64,000 bases of DNA from Mesorhizobium sp. L-8-3. GTDB lineage: Bacteria > Pseudomonadota > Alphaproteobacteria > Rhizobiales > Rhizobiaceae. A program made the translations under genes and the position numbers. Where the stretch lies: positions 7,689,501 to 7,753,500 of the forward strand of contig NZ_AP023262.1 in the NCBI RefSeq assembly GCF_016756615.1, in the 5' to 3' direction. The notes beneath the pieces are model-generated. The model was not told the DNA's origin and did no database searches. It was given only the letters and a program-made list of their open reading frames with translations. Shown here piece after piece: positions 33,977-42,642 of the stretch (the stretch's first letter is position 1; each line of letters begins with the position of its first letter).

Positions 33977-34004
33977 TGTTTAGTGATGCAAATTTCACTA
34001 AACA
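33977..34004. promoter_or_regulatory. inverted repeat, candidate operator of the ABC/dha unit
   Basis: TGTTTAGTGA and TCACTAAACA are perfect 10-base arms around an 8-base spacer, 105-132 bases before the binding-protein start. It is AT-rich and lacks terminator features. No regulator gene lies in this unit except perhaps the helix-turn-helix-like protein at 22970, so the binding protein is unknown. Confidence 0.5.
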
Positions 34005-34272
34005 TCGCAAGCGGAATCGATGCTGCGGCGCAGCAACGGCGTCGCGAGGCGCAGGACCAATTTGGTCAGCAATAGTGACGTTTTTCGGGGATTGTAGTTT
34101 GGAAACAGATGGCTGGGTGTGGGACGGCCGCCGAGGTCTCCGCCCGGCCTCTGCTAAACAAATAGTGCCGATGCAGGCAATCCCGGACGCTCCGCCCGCC
34201 CCCTGCCATGAAGGTAACGCCGAGAACCGTTTTGCTTCAGTCGGATAAGGGATTCGGCGACGCTGCGAACGG

Positions 34273-34548
34273 CCCCTCATCCGCCTGCTGGCACCTTCTC
34301 CCCGCATCGCGGGGAGAAGACCGATGTCGCCGCCGGCTTCGCCAATCGTCGGCGTTGCAGAGCGAGCGCCGACCTCGCGGCAGGCGATCTTCTCCCCATT
34401 CACGGCCAGGGCATGCACACATCTTTGCAGACCGGGCGAGCGGCTGCGGCCGTCTGTCTTCTTCCCGTCCTTCACGGGGAGAAGATGCCGGTCCACCCTC
34501 CGCAGCTGCAGCGCAGCTGCTGCGGAGGACGGGCAGGCAGATGAGGGG
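34273..34548. repeat. mosaic of dispersed palindromic repeats
   Basis: Outer ends CCCCTCAT (34273) and ATGAGGGG (34548) enclose several hairpins: CTTCTCCCCGCATCGCGGGG near 34294, a second GGCCAGGGCATGCACACATC copy at about 34402, and CCTCCGCAGCTGCAGCGCAG near 34498. It shares blocks with 21787-21849 and with the gap at 27416-27992. Confidence 0.7.
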
Positions 34549-34647
34549 CGGCGCGACGATCAAAGTTCCGGTCCAGCAAGTATGAGCCCGGTCCCCGCCA
34601 AGGGACAGATCAGGTCCGACGCAGCAGCGCGCCAAGCCGCTTGCGTC

Positions 34648-35928
34648 TTACCCGTTGGCGGCGATCAGCGCCTTTTCCAGCTTGGCGAGGCCCTCGTCCA
34701 GCACGTCGTCCTCGACCGTCAGCGGCACGAGGATGCGGATCGTGTTGCCATGGACGCCGCAGGAGAGCAGGACGAGGCCGTCGGCGATCGCTGCCTGGGT
34801 GACGCGCTTCGTGGCATCGGCATCCGGCTCGGTGCCGCCGCGCTTCTTCATGATGTCGAAGGCGATCATGGCGCCCGGGCCGCGTATCCCCGATATCGCT
34901 ACCGTGTCGTTGCGCTGCGCGGTCTTCGCGACCGCGGCCTTGACCTTCTCGCCGAGCCGGTTCGCCTTGTCGAGCAGCTTCTCTTCCTCGAACACGTCGA
35001 GCACGGCGAGTGCGGCAGCGCAGGCGATCGGGCTGCCGGCATAGGTTCCGCCGAGGCCGCCCGGCTCGGCCGCATCCATGATCGCCGCCCTGCCGATGAC
35101 GCCCGACAGCGGGAAGCCACCGGCCAGCGACTTGGCGACGGTGATCAGATCGGGCTCGACGCCGCTCGCCTCGATGCCGAACATCTTGCCGGTGCGGCCG
35201 AAGCCGGTCTGGATCTCGTCGGAAATCAAGAGGATGCCGTGGTCGTCGCAGATCTTGCGCAGCGCTTCCAGCAGCTCGACCGGAGCGGGATGGAAGCCGC
35301 CTTCGCCCTGCACCGGCTCGATGATGATCGCCGCGACCTGGCCCGGCTCGATGTCGGCACGGAACAGGAACTCGATGGCGCGCAGGCTCTCCTGCACGGT
35401 GACGCCGTCGGCCGGGAACGGCACGTGATAGATGCCCGGCAAGCCGAGGCCGAACTTCTTGCGGTAGGGCGCCACCTTGCCGGTGAGCGACATGCCCATC
35501 ATGGTGCGGCCATGGAAGGCACCGGTGAAGGCTATGACGCCGGAACGGCCGGTCGCGGCGCGCGCGATCTTCACCGCATTCTCGACCGCTTCCGCGCCCG
35601 TCGAGAAGAAGATGGTCTTGGCGTCGCCCTTGAACGGGGCCAGCGCGTTCAGCCGCTCGGCCAGCGCCACATAGGGCTCGTAGGGCAGGACCTGGAAGCA
35701 GGTATGGGTGAACTTGTCGAGCTGTTCACGCACCGCAGCCACGACCCTGGGATGGCGATGCCCCGTGTTGAGCACGGCGATGCCGCCGGCGAAATCGACG
35801 TAGCGCTTGCCCTCGACGTCCCATACCTCGGCGTTCTCGGCGCGCTCGGCGAAGACCGGAAATGCGGTGCCGACGCCGCGCGGCACGGCGGCCACACGGC
35901 GGGACTGAAGCGAGGCATTGTTGGTCAT
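34648..35928 (-). CDS. gabT: 4-aminobutyrate aminotransferase
   Basis: A 426-residue class III PLP transaminase. The cofactor lysine is K266 in LITVAKSLAGGFPLSG, the ring-nitrogen Asp is D237 in LISDEIQTGFGRTG, and FSTGAEAVENAVKIAR and VQGEGGFHP are typical of GabT. It converts GABA and 2-oxoglutarate to succinate semialdehyde and glutamate. Start MTNNASL at 35928 with GGAGAG upstream is preferred over the longer frame. It ends the putrescine-type cluster; no succinate-semialdehyde dehydrogenase follows here. Confidence 0.93.
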   Translation of the reverse strand: MTNNASLQSRRVAAVPRGVGTAFPVFAERAENAEVWDVEGKRYVDFAGGIAVLNTGHRHPRVVAAVREQLDKFTHTCFQVLPYEPYVALAERLNALAPFKGDAKTIFFSTGAEAVENAVKIARAATGRSGVIAFTGAFHGRTMMGMSLTGKVAPYRKKFGLGLPGIYHVPFPADGVTVQESLRAIEFLFRADIEPGQVAAIIIEPVQGEGGFHPAPVELLEALRKICDDHGILLISDEIQTGFGRTGKMFGIEASGVEPDLITVAKSLAGGFPLSGVIGRAAIMDAAEPGGLGGTYAGSPIACAAALAVLDVFEEEKLLDKANRLGEKVKAAVAKTAQRNDTVAISGIRGPGAMIAFDIMKKRGGTEPDADATKRVTQAAIADGLVLLSCGVHGNTIRILVPLTVEDDVLDEGLAKLEKALIAANG

Positions 35929-36073
35929 GATGGTCTCTCCGGATGCGGCAGCCTGTTGTCGGCGGCCACGCTTAGGGGGTTGGCTGGTGACTGTATAGGG
36001 CCTGCGACCGGCGACGTCCAAGCCAGCGGACTGCGTGGCCGGAGCGGGCTGCGGGCCCGCGAAGTCGCCGAGG

Positions 36074-36565
36074 CTACATCAGGCCGAGCTGCTTGTAGAA
36101 GCTGAGCGCATCGTAATAGTCATTCTGCACCGTGATCTTGCCGTCCTTGACGGTGAACATCGAAGCGCCTTCCAGCTTGAACTTCTTGTTGGTCGCAGCC
36201 GTGCCGTCCGCCCAGGCGCCGGTATTGGTGCCCGCGAATTCCCATTCGAACGAGACGCGGTCTCCCTGGATGACCGGCGCTCCACGCATCGTCCAGGCCG
36301 CATCCGGGACGGCATTCAGGAAGTTGTCGATGACGCCGGCCTTGGCGGCTTCCCTGCCCTCGATCGGCTTGCCGACCGAGGCATCGTAATAGACGACATC
36401 GTCGGCGAGGAAAGCCGCCGCCCTGGCGGAATCATGCGCGTTCCAGGCGGCGAGATATTCTTCGACCACCGATTGCGCCGTATCGTCCGCCAGAGCGGAC
36501 GATAATGGCAGCGCGGCGGCCATACCCGCGAGCGCCGCGACGGCAAAGAACTGACGACGTTTCAT
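36074..36565 (-). CDS. exported SnoaL/NTF2-like protein
   Basis: A 163-residue protein with a signal peptide (MKRRQFFAVAALAGMAAALP, cleaving near SALA) whose two arginines are not adjacent to a full twin-arginine motif. The mature part has the SnoaL/NTF2 pattern: VVEEYLAAWNAHDSARAAAF, a DDVVYYDASVGKPIEGREAA block and a C-terminal SFYKQLG. The fold usually forms a small pocket. It lies between the aldehyde dehydrogenase and gabT genes on the same strand, 145 bp before gabT. Its role is unknown. Confidence 0.82.
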   Translation of the reverse strand: MKRRQFFAVAALAGMAAALPLSSALADDTAQSVVEEYLAAWNAHDSARAAAFLADDVVYYDASVGKPIEGREAAKAGVIDNFLNAVPDAAWTMRGAPVIQGDRVSFEWEFAGTNTGAWADGTAATNKKFKLEGASMFTVKDGKITVQNDYYDALSFYKQLGLM

Positions 36566-36624
36566 GACGGTTTCCTTCCGGTTGATGCCCCTGCCACGCC
36601 TACCCGGTGCGGCGCATCGGCCGC

Positions 36625-38052
36625 TCAGCCATGCGCCACCATCACATGCCGCACCGCCGTGTAGTCCTCCAGCGCATAGAGCGACATGTCCTTGCCGTAG
36701 CCGGACTGTTTCAGCCCGCCATGCGGCATCTCGTTGGTGAGCATGAAGTGGGTGTTGATCCAGGTGCAGCCATATTGCAGGCGCGCGGCCGCGGCCATCG
36801 CCCGCCCGACATCCCTGGTCCAGACCGATGAGGCGAGGCCATAATCGGAATCGTTGGCCCAGGCCACGGCCTCGTCCACATCCGAGAAGCGGGTGACCGA
36901 GACCACCGGCCCGAAGACCTCGCGCCGCACGATCTCGTCTTCCTGCAGGGCGCCCGCCACCACGGTCGGCTGGTAGAAGAAGCCGTTGCCCTCGCCCGGC
37001 CTGCCGCCGGTGGTGATCTCGATGTGCTTCTGCTCCTGCGCGCGCTCGACGAAGCTCGCCACGCGGTCGCGCTGGCGCTGCGAGATCAGCGGGCCGATCT
37101 CGTTTTCGGTGTCGTCGGCCTGGCCGTAGCGGATGGTCGAGACGGCCGACGACAGGTCCGCCACAAGCCGGTCATAGATGCCCTTGCCGGCATAGACGCG
37201 GCAGGCGGCCGTGCAGTCCTGGCCGGCATTGTAGTAGCCGAAGGCGCGCAGGCCCGACACCACGGCGTCGAGATCGGCATCGTCGAAGACGATGACCGGC
37301 GCCTTGCCGCCGAGTTCCAGATGGGTGCGCTTCACCGTCTTGGCGGCCGCCTGCAGCACTTTTTTGCCCGTGGCGACGTCGCCGGTGATCGAAACCATAT
37401 TGACCTTGGGGTGGTTGATCAGGGCGTTGCCGACGCTCTCGCCGCGGCCGAGCACGACATTGACGACGCCCTCCGGCAGCACCTCGGCCAGGATCTTCGC
37501 CAGCTTCAGCGCCGTGAGCGGCGTCTGCTCGGAGGGCTTGAATACGACCGTGTTTCCGCCGCCGAGCGCCGGCGCCAGCTTCCACGCCATCATCATGAGC
37601 GGATAGTTCCATGGCGCGATGGAGGCGACCAGCCCTATCGGATCGCGACGGATCATGGAGGTGAAGCCGGGCAGATATTCGCCGGCGACGGCGCCGGGCA
37701 GCGTGCGGACGGCGCCGGCGAAGAAGCGGTAGCAATCGACGATCGCCGGAATCTCGTCGTTCAGCACGGCGTTGATCGGCTTGCCGCAGTTCAGGGCTTC
37801 GAGCGCCGCGAACTCCGCCGCCTCGGCCTCGATGCGCTCGGCGATCTTCAGGAGATAGGCGGAGCGCTGGGCGGGCGTCGTCCGCGACCACTCCACGAAA
37901 GCCCTTTCGGCGGCCGCGACCGCGGCCTCGATCTGCGCCTGGCTCGCTTCGGGAAGGTTGAGGATGGTTTCGCCGGTCTTCGGATTGAGGATAGGCTCCT
38001 CGGTCTCGGTGCCCTTCTCGAATTTCGAACCGATCAGCATTGCGGTTTCCAT
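36625..38052 (-). CDS. patD: gamma-aminobutyraldehyde dehydrogenase
   Basis: A 475-residue aldehyde dehydrogenase of the YdcW/PatD type. The catalytic Cys is C280 in NAGQDCTAACRVY and the general base is E246 in HLELGGKAP; SITGDVATGKKV is the NAD-binding turn. It oxidises 4-aminobutanal to GABA. GGAGG lies before the ATG at 38052. The polyamine-type transporter upstream and gabT downstream support this substrate over betaine aldehyde. It lies 62 bp after the last permease gene. Confidence 0.88.
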   Translation of the reverse strand: METAMLIGSKFEKGTETEEPILNPKTGETILNLPEASQAQIEAAVAAAERAFVEWSRTTPAQRSAYLLKIAERIEAEAAEFAALEALNCGKPINAVLNDEIPAIVDCYRFFAGAVRTLPGAVAGEYLPGFTSMIRRDPIGLVASIAPWNYPLMMMAWKLAPALGGGNTVVFKPSEQTPLTALKLAKILAEVLPEGVVNVVLGRGESVGNALINHPKVNMVSITGDVATGKKVLQAAAKTVKRTHLELGGKAPVIVFDDADLDAVVSGLRAFGYYNAGQDCTAACRVYAGKGIYDRLVADLSSAVSTIRYGQADDTENEIGPLISQRQRDRVASFVERAQEQKHIEITTGGRPGEGNGFFYQPTVVAGALQEDEIVRREVFGPVVSVTRFSDVDEAVAWANDSDYGLASSVWTRDVGRAMAAAARLQYGCTWINTHFMLTNEMPHGGLKQSGYGKDMSLYALEDYTAVRHVMVAHG

Positions 38053-38114
38053 GAGGATCCTCCTTCAATCAATTCGGCCGTGACGGCGCTCAGCCGCCGT
38101 CATGGCCCACAGGT

Positions 38115-38930
38115 CTATTTGCCCATGCCGGCGACCTGGTCGCCGTCGCGGGTGAGGTAGTAGGCGGCCAGGATCGGCAGCAGCGTGACCAGCACGACGA
38201 CCATGGCGACGACATTGGTGACCGGGCGCTGGCGCGGACGCACCAGTTCCTCCAGCATCCAGATCGGCACGGTCTGCTGCTGGCCGGCGGTGAAGGTGGT
38301 GACGATGACCTCGTCGAAAGACAGCGCGAAGGCGAGCATGCCGCCGGCCAGAAGCGCGGTGCCGATGTTGGGCAGGATCACATGGCGGAAGGTCTGGAAA
38401 CCATCCGCGCCGAGATCGTAGGAGGCCTCGATCAGCGAGCCCGAAGTGCGCCGGAAGCGCGCGACGGCATTGTTGTAGACGACGACCACGCAGAAGGTCG
38501 CGTGGCCGAGCACGATCGTCCAGAAGGAGAATGGGATCTCGGCGAGGCTGAAGGCCGAACGCAGCGCGATGCCGGTGATGATGCCGGGCAGCGCGATCGG
38601 CAGGATGACGAGCAGCGAGATCGTCTCGCGGCCGAAGAATTTCGTGCGGCTGACGGCGGCCGCGCAGAGCGTGCCGAGCACCAGGGCGACCGTCGTGGAG
38701 ATGGCCGCGACCTTCACCGACAACGCCAGGGCCTGCCAGACGTCCGGCCGGTTCCAGGTGACGCCCAGCCATTGCGTCGTCAGGCCGGGCGGCGGCCACT
38801 GATAGCTTCTCTCCTCCGTGGTGAAGGCATAGACGAAGATCAGCAGGATCGGCAGATGCAGGAAGGCGAGGCCCGCGGCGGCGGCTATCTTCAGGCCGAG
38901 CGGTGCGGACCGGTTGCGATCAGAGCGCAT
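38115..38930 (-). CDS. polyamine-type ABC transporter permease (PotC/YdcV-like)
   Basis: A 271-residue permease with six predicted helices and the coupling loop EASYDLGADGFQTFRHVILP. Its sequence pattern (LPIALPGIITGIALRSAF, ALSFDEVIVTTF) is that of PotC/YdcV. The start overlaps the end of the partner permease by 11 bases. It works with the products of the three upstream genes to import putrescine or a similar compound. Confidence 0.92.
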   Translation of the reverse strand: MRSDRNRSAPLGLKIAAAAGLAFLHLPILLIFVYAFTTEERSYQWPPPGLTTQWLGVTWNRPDVWQALALSVKVAAISTTVALVLGTLCAAAVSRTKFFGRETISLLVILPIALPGIITGIALRSAFSLAEIPFSFWTIVLGHATFCVVVVYNNAVARFRRTSGSLIEASYDLGADGFQTFRHVILPNIGTALLAGGMLAFALSFDEVIVTTFTAGQQQTVPIWMLEELVRPRQRPVTNVVAMVVVLVTLLPILAAYYLTRDGDQVAGMGK

Positions 38931-39888
38931 CGAAAGCTCCCATGCGCTTGGCGGCCCACAGATAGAACCCCATCACCACGATGGGCACCACGGAGAAGGC
39001 GGCGGCAAGCGGAATGTTGCCCGCGGTGCCCTGGTGGGCATAGACGGCCTGGCCGATGAACAGCCGCGAGGTGCCGATGATCTGCGGGATGATGTAGTCG
39101 CCCAGCGTCAGCGAGAAGGTGAAGATCGAGCCGGCGACGATGCCGGGCAGCGCCAGCGGGAAGATGACATTGGCGAAGGTCTGGCGCGGCGAGGCACCGA
39201 GGTCCGCCGAGGCTTCGACCAGATTGGTCGGAACCCGCTCGAGGGCGGCCTGGATCGGCAGGATCATGAAGGGCATCCAGACATAGACGAAGACGATGAA
39301 GGTTCCGGTGAAGGAGACCGAGAGCGAGTTGCCGCCGACGACGGGCAAGGCCAGCCAGGCGTCGAGCAGCCAGCTCAGATGCAGCTTGCCGAACAGCCAG
39401 GTCAGGATGCCTTCCTTGGCCAGGATCAGCTTCCAGGCGTATATCTTCACCAGGTAGCTCGACCACAGGGGCAGCATGACACCGAGATAGAACAGCGCCT
39501 TCCATCGGCCGCGAGCGTAGCGCGCCGCGTAATAGGCGATCGGAAAGGCGATCACCGCCGAGGCGAGCGTCACCAGCGCCGCCATGACGACGGTGCGCAG
39601 GATGATGTCGAGGTTGGACGGCTGCAGCAGCTCGCCATAGGTCTTCAGCGTGAACTCCCGATTGACGAGGCCCGAATACTCGTCGATCGAGAAGAAGCTC
39701 TGCAGAAGCAGCGCGAACAGCGAACCGAGATAGACGATGCCGAGCCACAGGACCGGCGGCGTGAGCATCAGGAGAAGAAGCAGCCCCGGGCGCCGCCAGA
39801 AGGCATCCGAGAGCGTGCCGAAGAAACCGCCCTTGGCCGGCAGTATCGCCGGCGCGCCGGTGGCGGGAATAGCAAGCTCCATGCTCAT
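38920..39888 (-). CDS. polyamine-type ABC transporter permease (PotB/YdcU-like)
   Basis: A 322-residue permease: about six helices and the coupling loop EASADLGASPRQTFANVIFP, with a MLPLWSSYLVKIYAWKLIL segment typical of PotB. MSMELAIP at 39888 overlaps the ATPase stop codon by ATGA; the very long upstream open frame is a shadow of the ATPase gene. Confidence 0.92.
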   Translation of the reverse strand: MSMELAIPATGAPAILPAKGGFFGTLSDAFWRRPGLLLLLMLTPPVLWLGIVYLGSLFALLLQSFFSIDEYSGLVNREFTLKTYGELLQPSNLDIILRTVVMAALVTLASAVIAFPIAYYAARYARGRWKALFYLGVMLPLWSSYLVKIYAWKLILAKEGILTWLFGKLHLSWLLDAWLALPVVGGNSLSVSFTGTFIVFVYVWMPFMILPIQAALERVPTNLVEASADLGASPRQTFANVIFPLALPGIVAGSIFTFSLTLGDYIIPQIIGTSRLFIGQAVYAHQGTAGNIPLAAAFSVVPIVVMGFYLWAAKRMGAFDAL

Positions 39889-40883
39889 GCCGGCTCGTCC
39901 ATCAGGTGAAGCTGGTCGCGGTTGAACGCAAGCAGCACGCCCTCGCCGGCCTGCGGCACGGCCTGGCCGGCCGGGATGCTGGCATGGAGCCTCAGCCCGT
40001 CGCTCTCCAGCGCGATCCTGGTGGCGGCGCCGAGATAGTGCATCGACACCACGCGCGCCGGCACGCCGTCGCCCGTGGCCTGGCGCAGGATGCGGATCTG
40101 CTCGGGCCGGAGGCTGCCCCAGCGGCGCTGCCCGGACCAGCGCTGGACGAAATCGGGCGGCAGCACGTTGGAGGAACCGACGAAATCGGCGACGAAACGT
40201 GTCTGCGGCTTCTGGTAGATCTCCTCGGGCGTGCCGACCTGCATGATGCGGCCCTCGTTGAACACCGCGACCCGGTCGGCCATCGACAACGCCTCGCCCT
40301 GGTCGTGGGTGACGAAGACGAAGGTGATGCCGAGCGACTTCTGCAGCGCCTTCAGTTCCTCCTGCATGTTTTCGCGCAGCTTCAGGTCGAGCGCGCCGAG
40401 CGGCTCGTCGAGCAGGAGCACCCGCGGCTGGTTCACCAGCGCGCGGGCGAGCGCGACGCGCTGGCGCTGGCCGCCGGAGAGCTGCCCCGGCCGGCGCGCG
40501 CCGTAGCCCGGCAGTTGCACGAGCGTCAGCGCGTCCTCGGCGGCCCGCAGGCGCTCGGCCCTGCCGACCCCCTTCACCATCAGGCCGTAGGCGACATTGT
40601 CGAGCACGTTCAGATGGGGAAACAACGCATAGTCCTGGAAGACGGTGTTGACGTTGCGCCGGTAGGGCGGAACGCCGACGGCGTTTTCCCCCGATATCTC
40701 GATATGGCCCGAGGTCGGCTGCTCGAAGCCGGCGATCAGGCGCAAGCACGTCGTCTTGCCGGAGCCGGACGGGCCGAGCATGGCGAAGAACTCGCCGGGC
40801 CGGATGTCGAGATCGACGGCATCGACGGCCCTCACCTGGCCGAAATGGCGAGAGACTTTGCGGAAGGAAACTGCAGGGGTCAT
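39885..40883 (-). CDS. polyamine-type ABC transporter ATP-binding protein (PotA/YdcT-like)
   Basis: A 332-residue ATPase with Walker A GPSGSGKTT, signature LSGGQRQRVA, Walker B VLLLDEPL and switch His in FVTHDQGE, followed by a TOBE domain (about 260-332). Energises import with the two permeases. Lies 228 bp after the binding-protein gene, a gap filled mainly with a repeat. Confidence 0.93.
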   Translation of the reverse strand: MTPAVSFRKVSRHFGQVRAVDAVDLDIRPGEFFAMLGPSGSGKTTCLRLIAGFEQPTSGHIEISGENAVGVPPYRRNVNTVFQDYALFPHLNVLDNVAYGLMVKGVGRAERLRAAEDALTLVQLPGYGARRPGQLSGGQRQRVALARALVNQPRVLLLDEPLGALDLKLRENMQEELKALQKSLGITFVFVTHDQGEALSMADRVAVFNEGRIMQVGTPEEIYQKPQTRFVADFVGSSNVLPPDFVQRWSGQRRWGSLRPEQIRILRQATGDGVPARVVSMHYLGAATRIALESDGLRLHASIPAGQAVPQAGEGVLLAFNRDQLHLMDEPA

Positions 40884-40969
40884 GACATATCCGACAGACC
40901 GTTTGCCCGCTGCGCAGAGCCAGCCGGGCTTTTATTGCGCCCCCGCCGTTCGGCAACGCCGAGACTGCT

Positions 40970-41068
40970 ACCCGCCCTCTCCTCGCGAAGGGCGAGAGGG
41001 AGGCTCGGCGGCACCGCTTCGTCCTTCTCCCGTTTCCAGGGAGAAGGTGCGGGCAGGCGGATGAGGGC
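40970..41068. repeat. dispersed hairpin repeat between binding-protein and ATPase genes
   Basis: Contains CCCTCTC ... GAGAGGG and CCTTCTCCC-7 bases-GGGAGAAGG hairpins and ends GGCGGATGAGGG, sharing blocks with the repeats at 30352 and 34273. It lies 44 bases after the binding-protein stop, where a hairpin could let that gene be expressed more than the rest of the operon. Confidence 0.7.
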
Positions 41069-41111
41069 GGCTCCCGGCATGAAGCCGCCGAACCGGGTCA
41101 AAGCGGCGCTG

Positions 41112-42266
41112 TCAGCGCCCGCCGATCACGCCGATATAATCCGACACCCAGCGATAATAGGGCACGCATTCGCTCTGGCTGGCGCATTTCGATACCGGCG
41201 TTTGCCAGAACCTGATCTTCTCGAAATCGTCCATGCCGTTGGTGGTGCAGCCCTCCTTGGTCTGCATGCCGCGCCCGTCGGTGCAGGCCGCGGGGACCGA
41301 GGGGTTGGCGCCGAACCAGACGGACAGGTCGCTCTGGAGGTTGGACGACAGCGTGTGCTCCATCCACATATAGGCGCAGTTCGGATTGGCGGCATCGACA
41401 TGCATCATCGTCGTGTCGGCCCAGCCGGTAGCCCCTTCGACCGGGATGGTCGAGGCGATCGGCTGGTTCTCGCTCTTGAGGATGTTGACCTGGAAAGGCC
41501 ACGAGCCGGACGCGACGACACCTTCGTTCTTGAAATCGTCCATCTGGATGAAGGCGTCGTGCCAGTAGCGTCCGACCAGCTTGCGCTGCTGGCGCAGGAG
41601 GTCGAGCGCCGCCTTGTACTGGTCCGCATTGAGCTCATAGGGGCTCTTGATGCCGAGTTCCGGCTTGTTGTGCATCAGATACTGCGCGGCGTCGGCGACA
41701 TGGATCGGCCCGTCATAGGCCTGGACCCGGCCGACATTCGACTTGCCGTCCGGCAGCGTCGTCTCCTCGAAGACCACGCTCCAGCTCTTGGGCGCCTCCT
41801 TGAAGACGTCGGTGTTGTACATCAGCACGTTCGGCCCCCACATATAGGGAACCCCGTAGTGGACGCCGTCGACCGTGTGCCAGGGCGCGTCCTTCAACCG
41901 GTCGTCGACGGTCGACCAGCTCTTGATCAGGTCGACATTGACCGGCTGCACGCGCTCGCCGGCGACGAGACGCAGCGAGGCGTCGCCCGACGCCGTGACG
42001 AGGTCGAAGCCGCCTTCGTTCATCAGCGCGACCATCTCGTCCGATGTGTTGGCGGTCTTGACATTGACCTTGCAGCCGCTGGCCTCCTCGAACTTGGTGA
42101 CCCAGTCGAATTTCTTGTCCGTCTCGCCGCGCTCGATGTATCCCGGCCAGGCGATGATGTTGACCTGACCTTCGGCCGCGCCGATTTCCTTCAGCTGGGC
42201 CATGGCCTGGCCGGGAATGCTGATCGCGAGCGCGAGCGCCGTGCAGGATTTCAGGAACGATTTCAT
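41112..42266 (-). CDS. polyamine-type ABC transporter substrate-binding protein (YdcS/PotD-like)
   Basis: A 384-residue periplasmic binding protein. Signal peptide MKSFLKSCTALALAISIPGQ, cleaving near AMAQ. The mature part shows the PotD/YdcS pattern: INIIAWPGYIERG-type start (seen as IIAWPGYIERG), GVPYMWGPNVLMYNTDVF and a C-terminal YYRWVSDYIG. GGGAG lies before the ATG at 42266. First gene of the cluster; ligand is most likely putrescine or a related amine, inferred from patD and gabT. Confidence 0.92.
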   Translation of the reverse strand: MKSFLKSCTALALAISIPGQAMAQLKEIGAAEGQVNIIAWPGYIERGETDKKFDWVTKFEEASGCKVNVKTANTSDEMVALMNEGGFDLVTASGDASLRLVAGERVQPVNVDLIKSWSTVDDRLKDAPWHTVDGVHYGVPYMWGPNVLMYNTDVFKEAPKSWSVVFEETTLPDGKSNVGRVQAYDGPIHVADAAQYLMHNKPELGIKSPYELNADQYKAALDLLRQQRKLVGRYWHDAFIQMDDFKNEGVVASGSWPFQVNILKSENQPIASTIPVEGATGWADTTMMHVDAANPNCAYMWMEHTLSSNLQSDLSVWFGANPSVPAACTDGRGMQTKEGCTTNGMDDFEKIRFWQTPVSKCASQSECVPYYRWVSDYIGVIGGR

Positions 42267-42642
42267 CGTGACGTCTCCCATTTGAGGCAACCGCTCTCCA
42301 TGGCGGCATGATCCCTGGGGAGAAGAGTGCGCGCAAAAGTTCGGTTTCGCAATTTCATTTGCGAGAAGGCCGGAATCGGTTTTTCCGATATCATCTGGAA
42401 AGGAGAAAGGGCCGAGCGCCTGGTGGCTCGCGGGTTCGTTCTTCGGGGACTTCGGGCGCCCATCGGCAGCTGAAACTCTTCACGCCGGCGGACGGACAAC
42501 TGCGCCCCCCAAATTGAACTTTCCCAGATCGACCGCGAAACGTCCTTAGACGATGCGTCGCCGATACCAGGACGCCAGCCCCAGGCATGCGAGAAATTCA
42601 GTTCGTTCGCGAGTTGGTCCTCGAGGCCTCACGCGTCGTTCA
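42267..42642. other. gap between LysR and binding-protein genes
   Basis: A 376 bp gap between two minus-strand genes. It should hold the promoter of the polyamine-type operon. A short inverted repeat TCGCAA-6 bases-TTGCGA (42347-42364) about 80-98 bases before the binding-protein start is a weak operator candidate. No gene or terminator is supported. Confidence 0.45.

Larger units (their letters stand above)
33873..34647. other. promoter and repeat region upstream of the ABC/dha unit
   Basis: A 775 bp gap with no gene. The half next to the binding-protein gene is AT-rich and contains the inverted repeat at 33977-34004, so the promoter of the ABC unit is expected there. The distal half (34273-34548) is made of dispersed repeats. 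The large open frames across it are shadows of repeat DNA. Confidence 0.7.
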
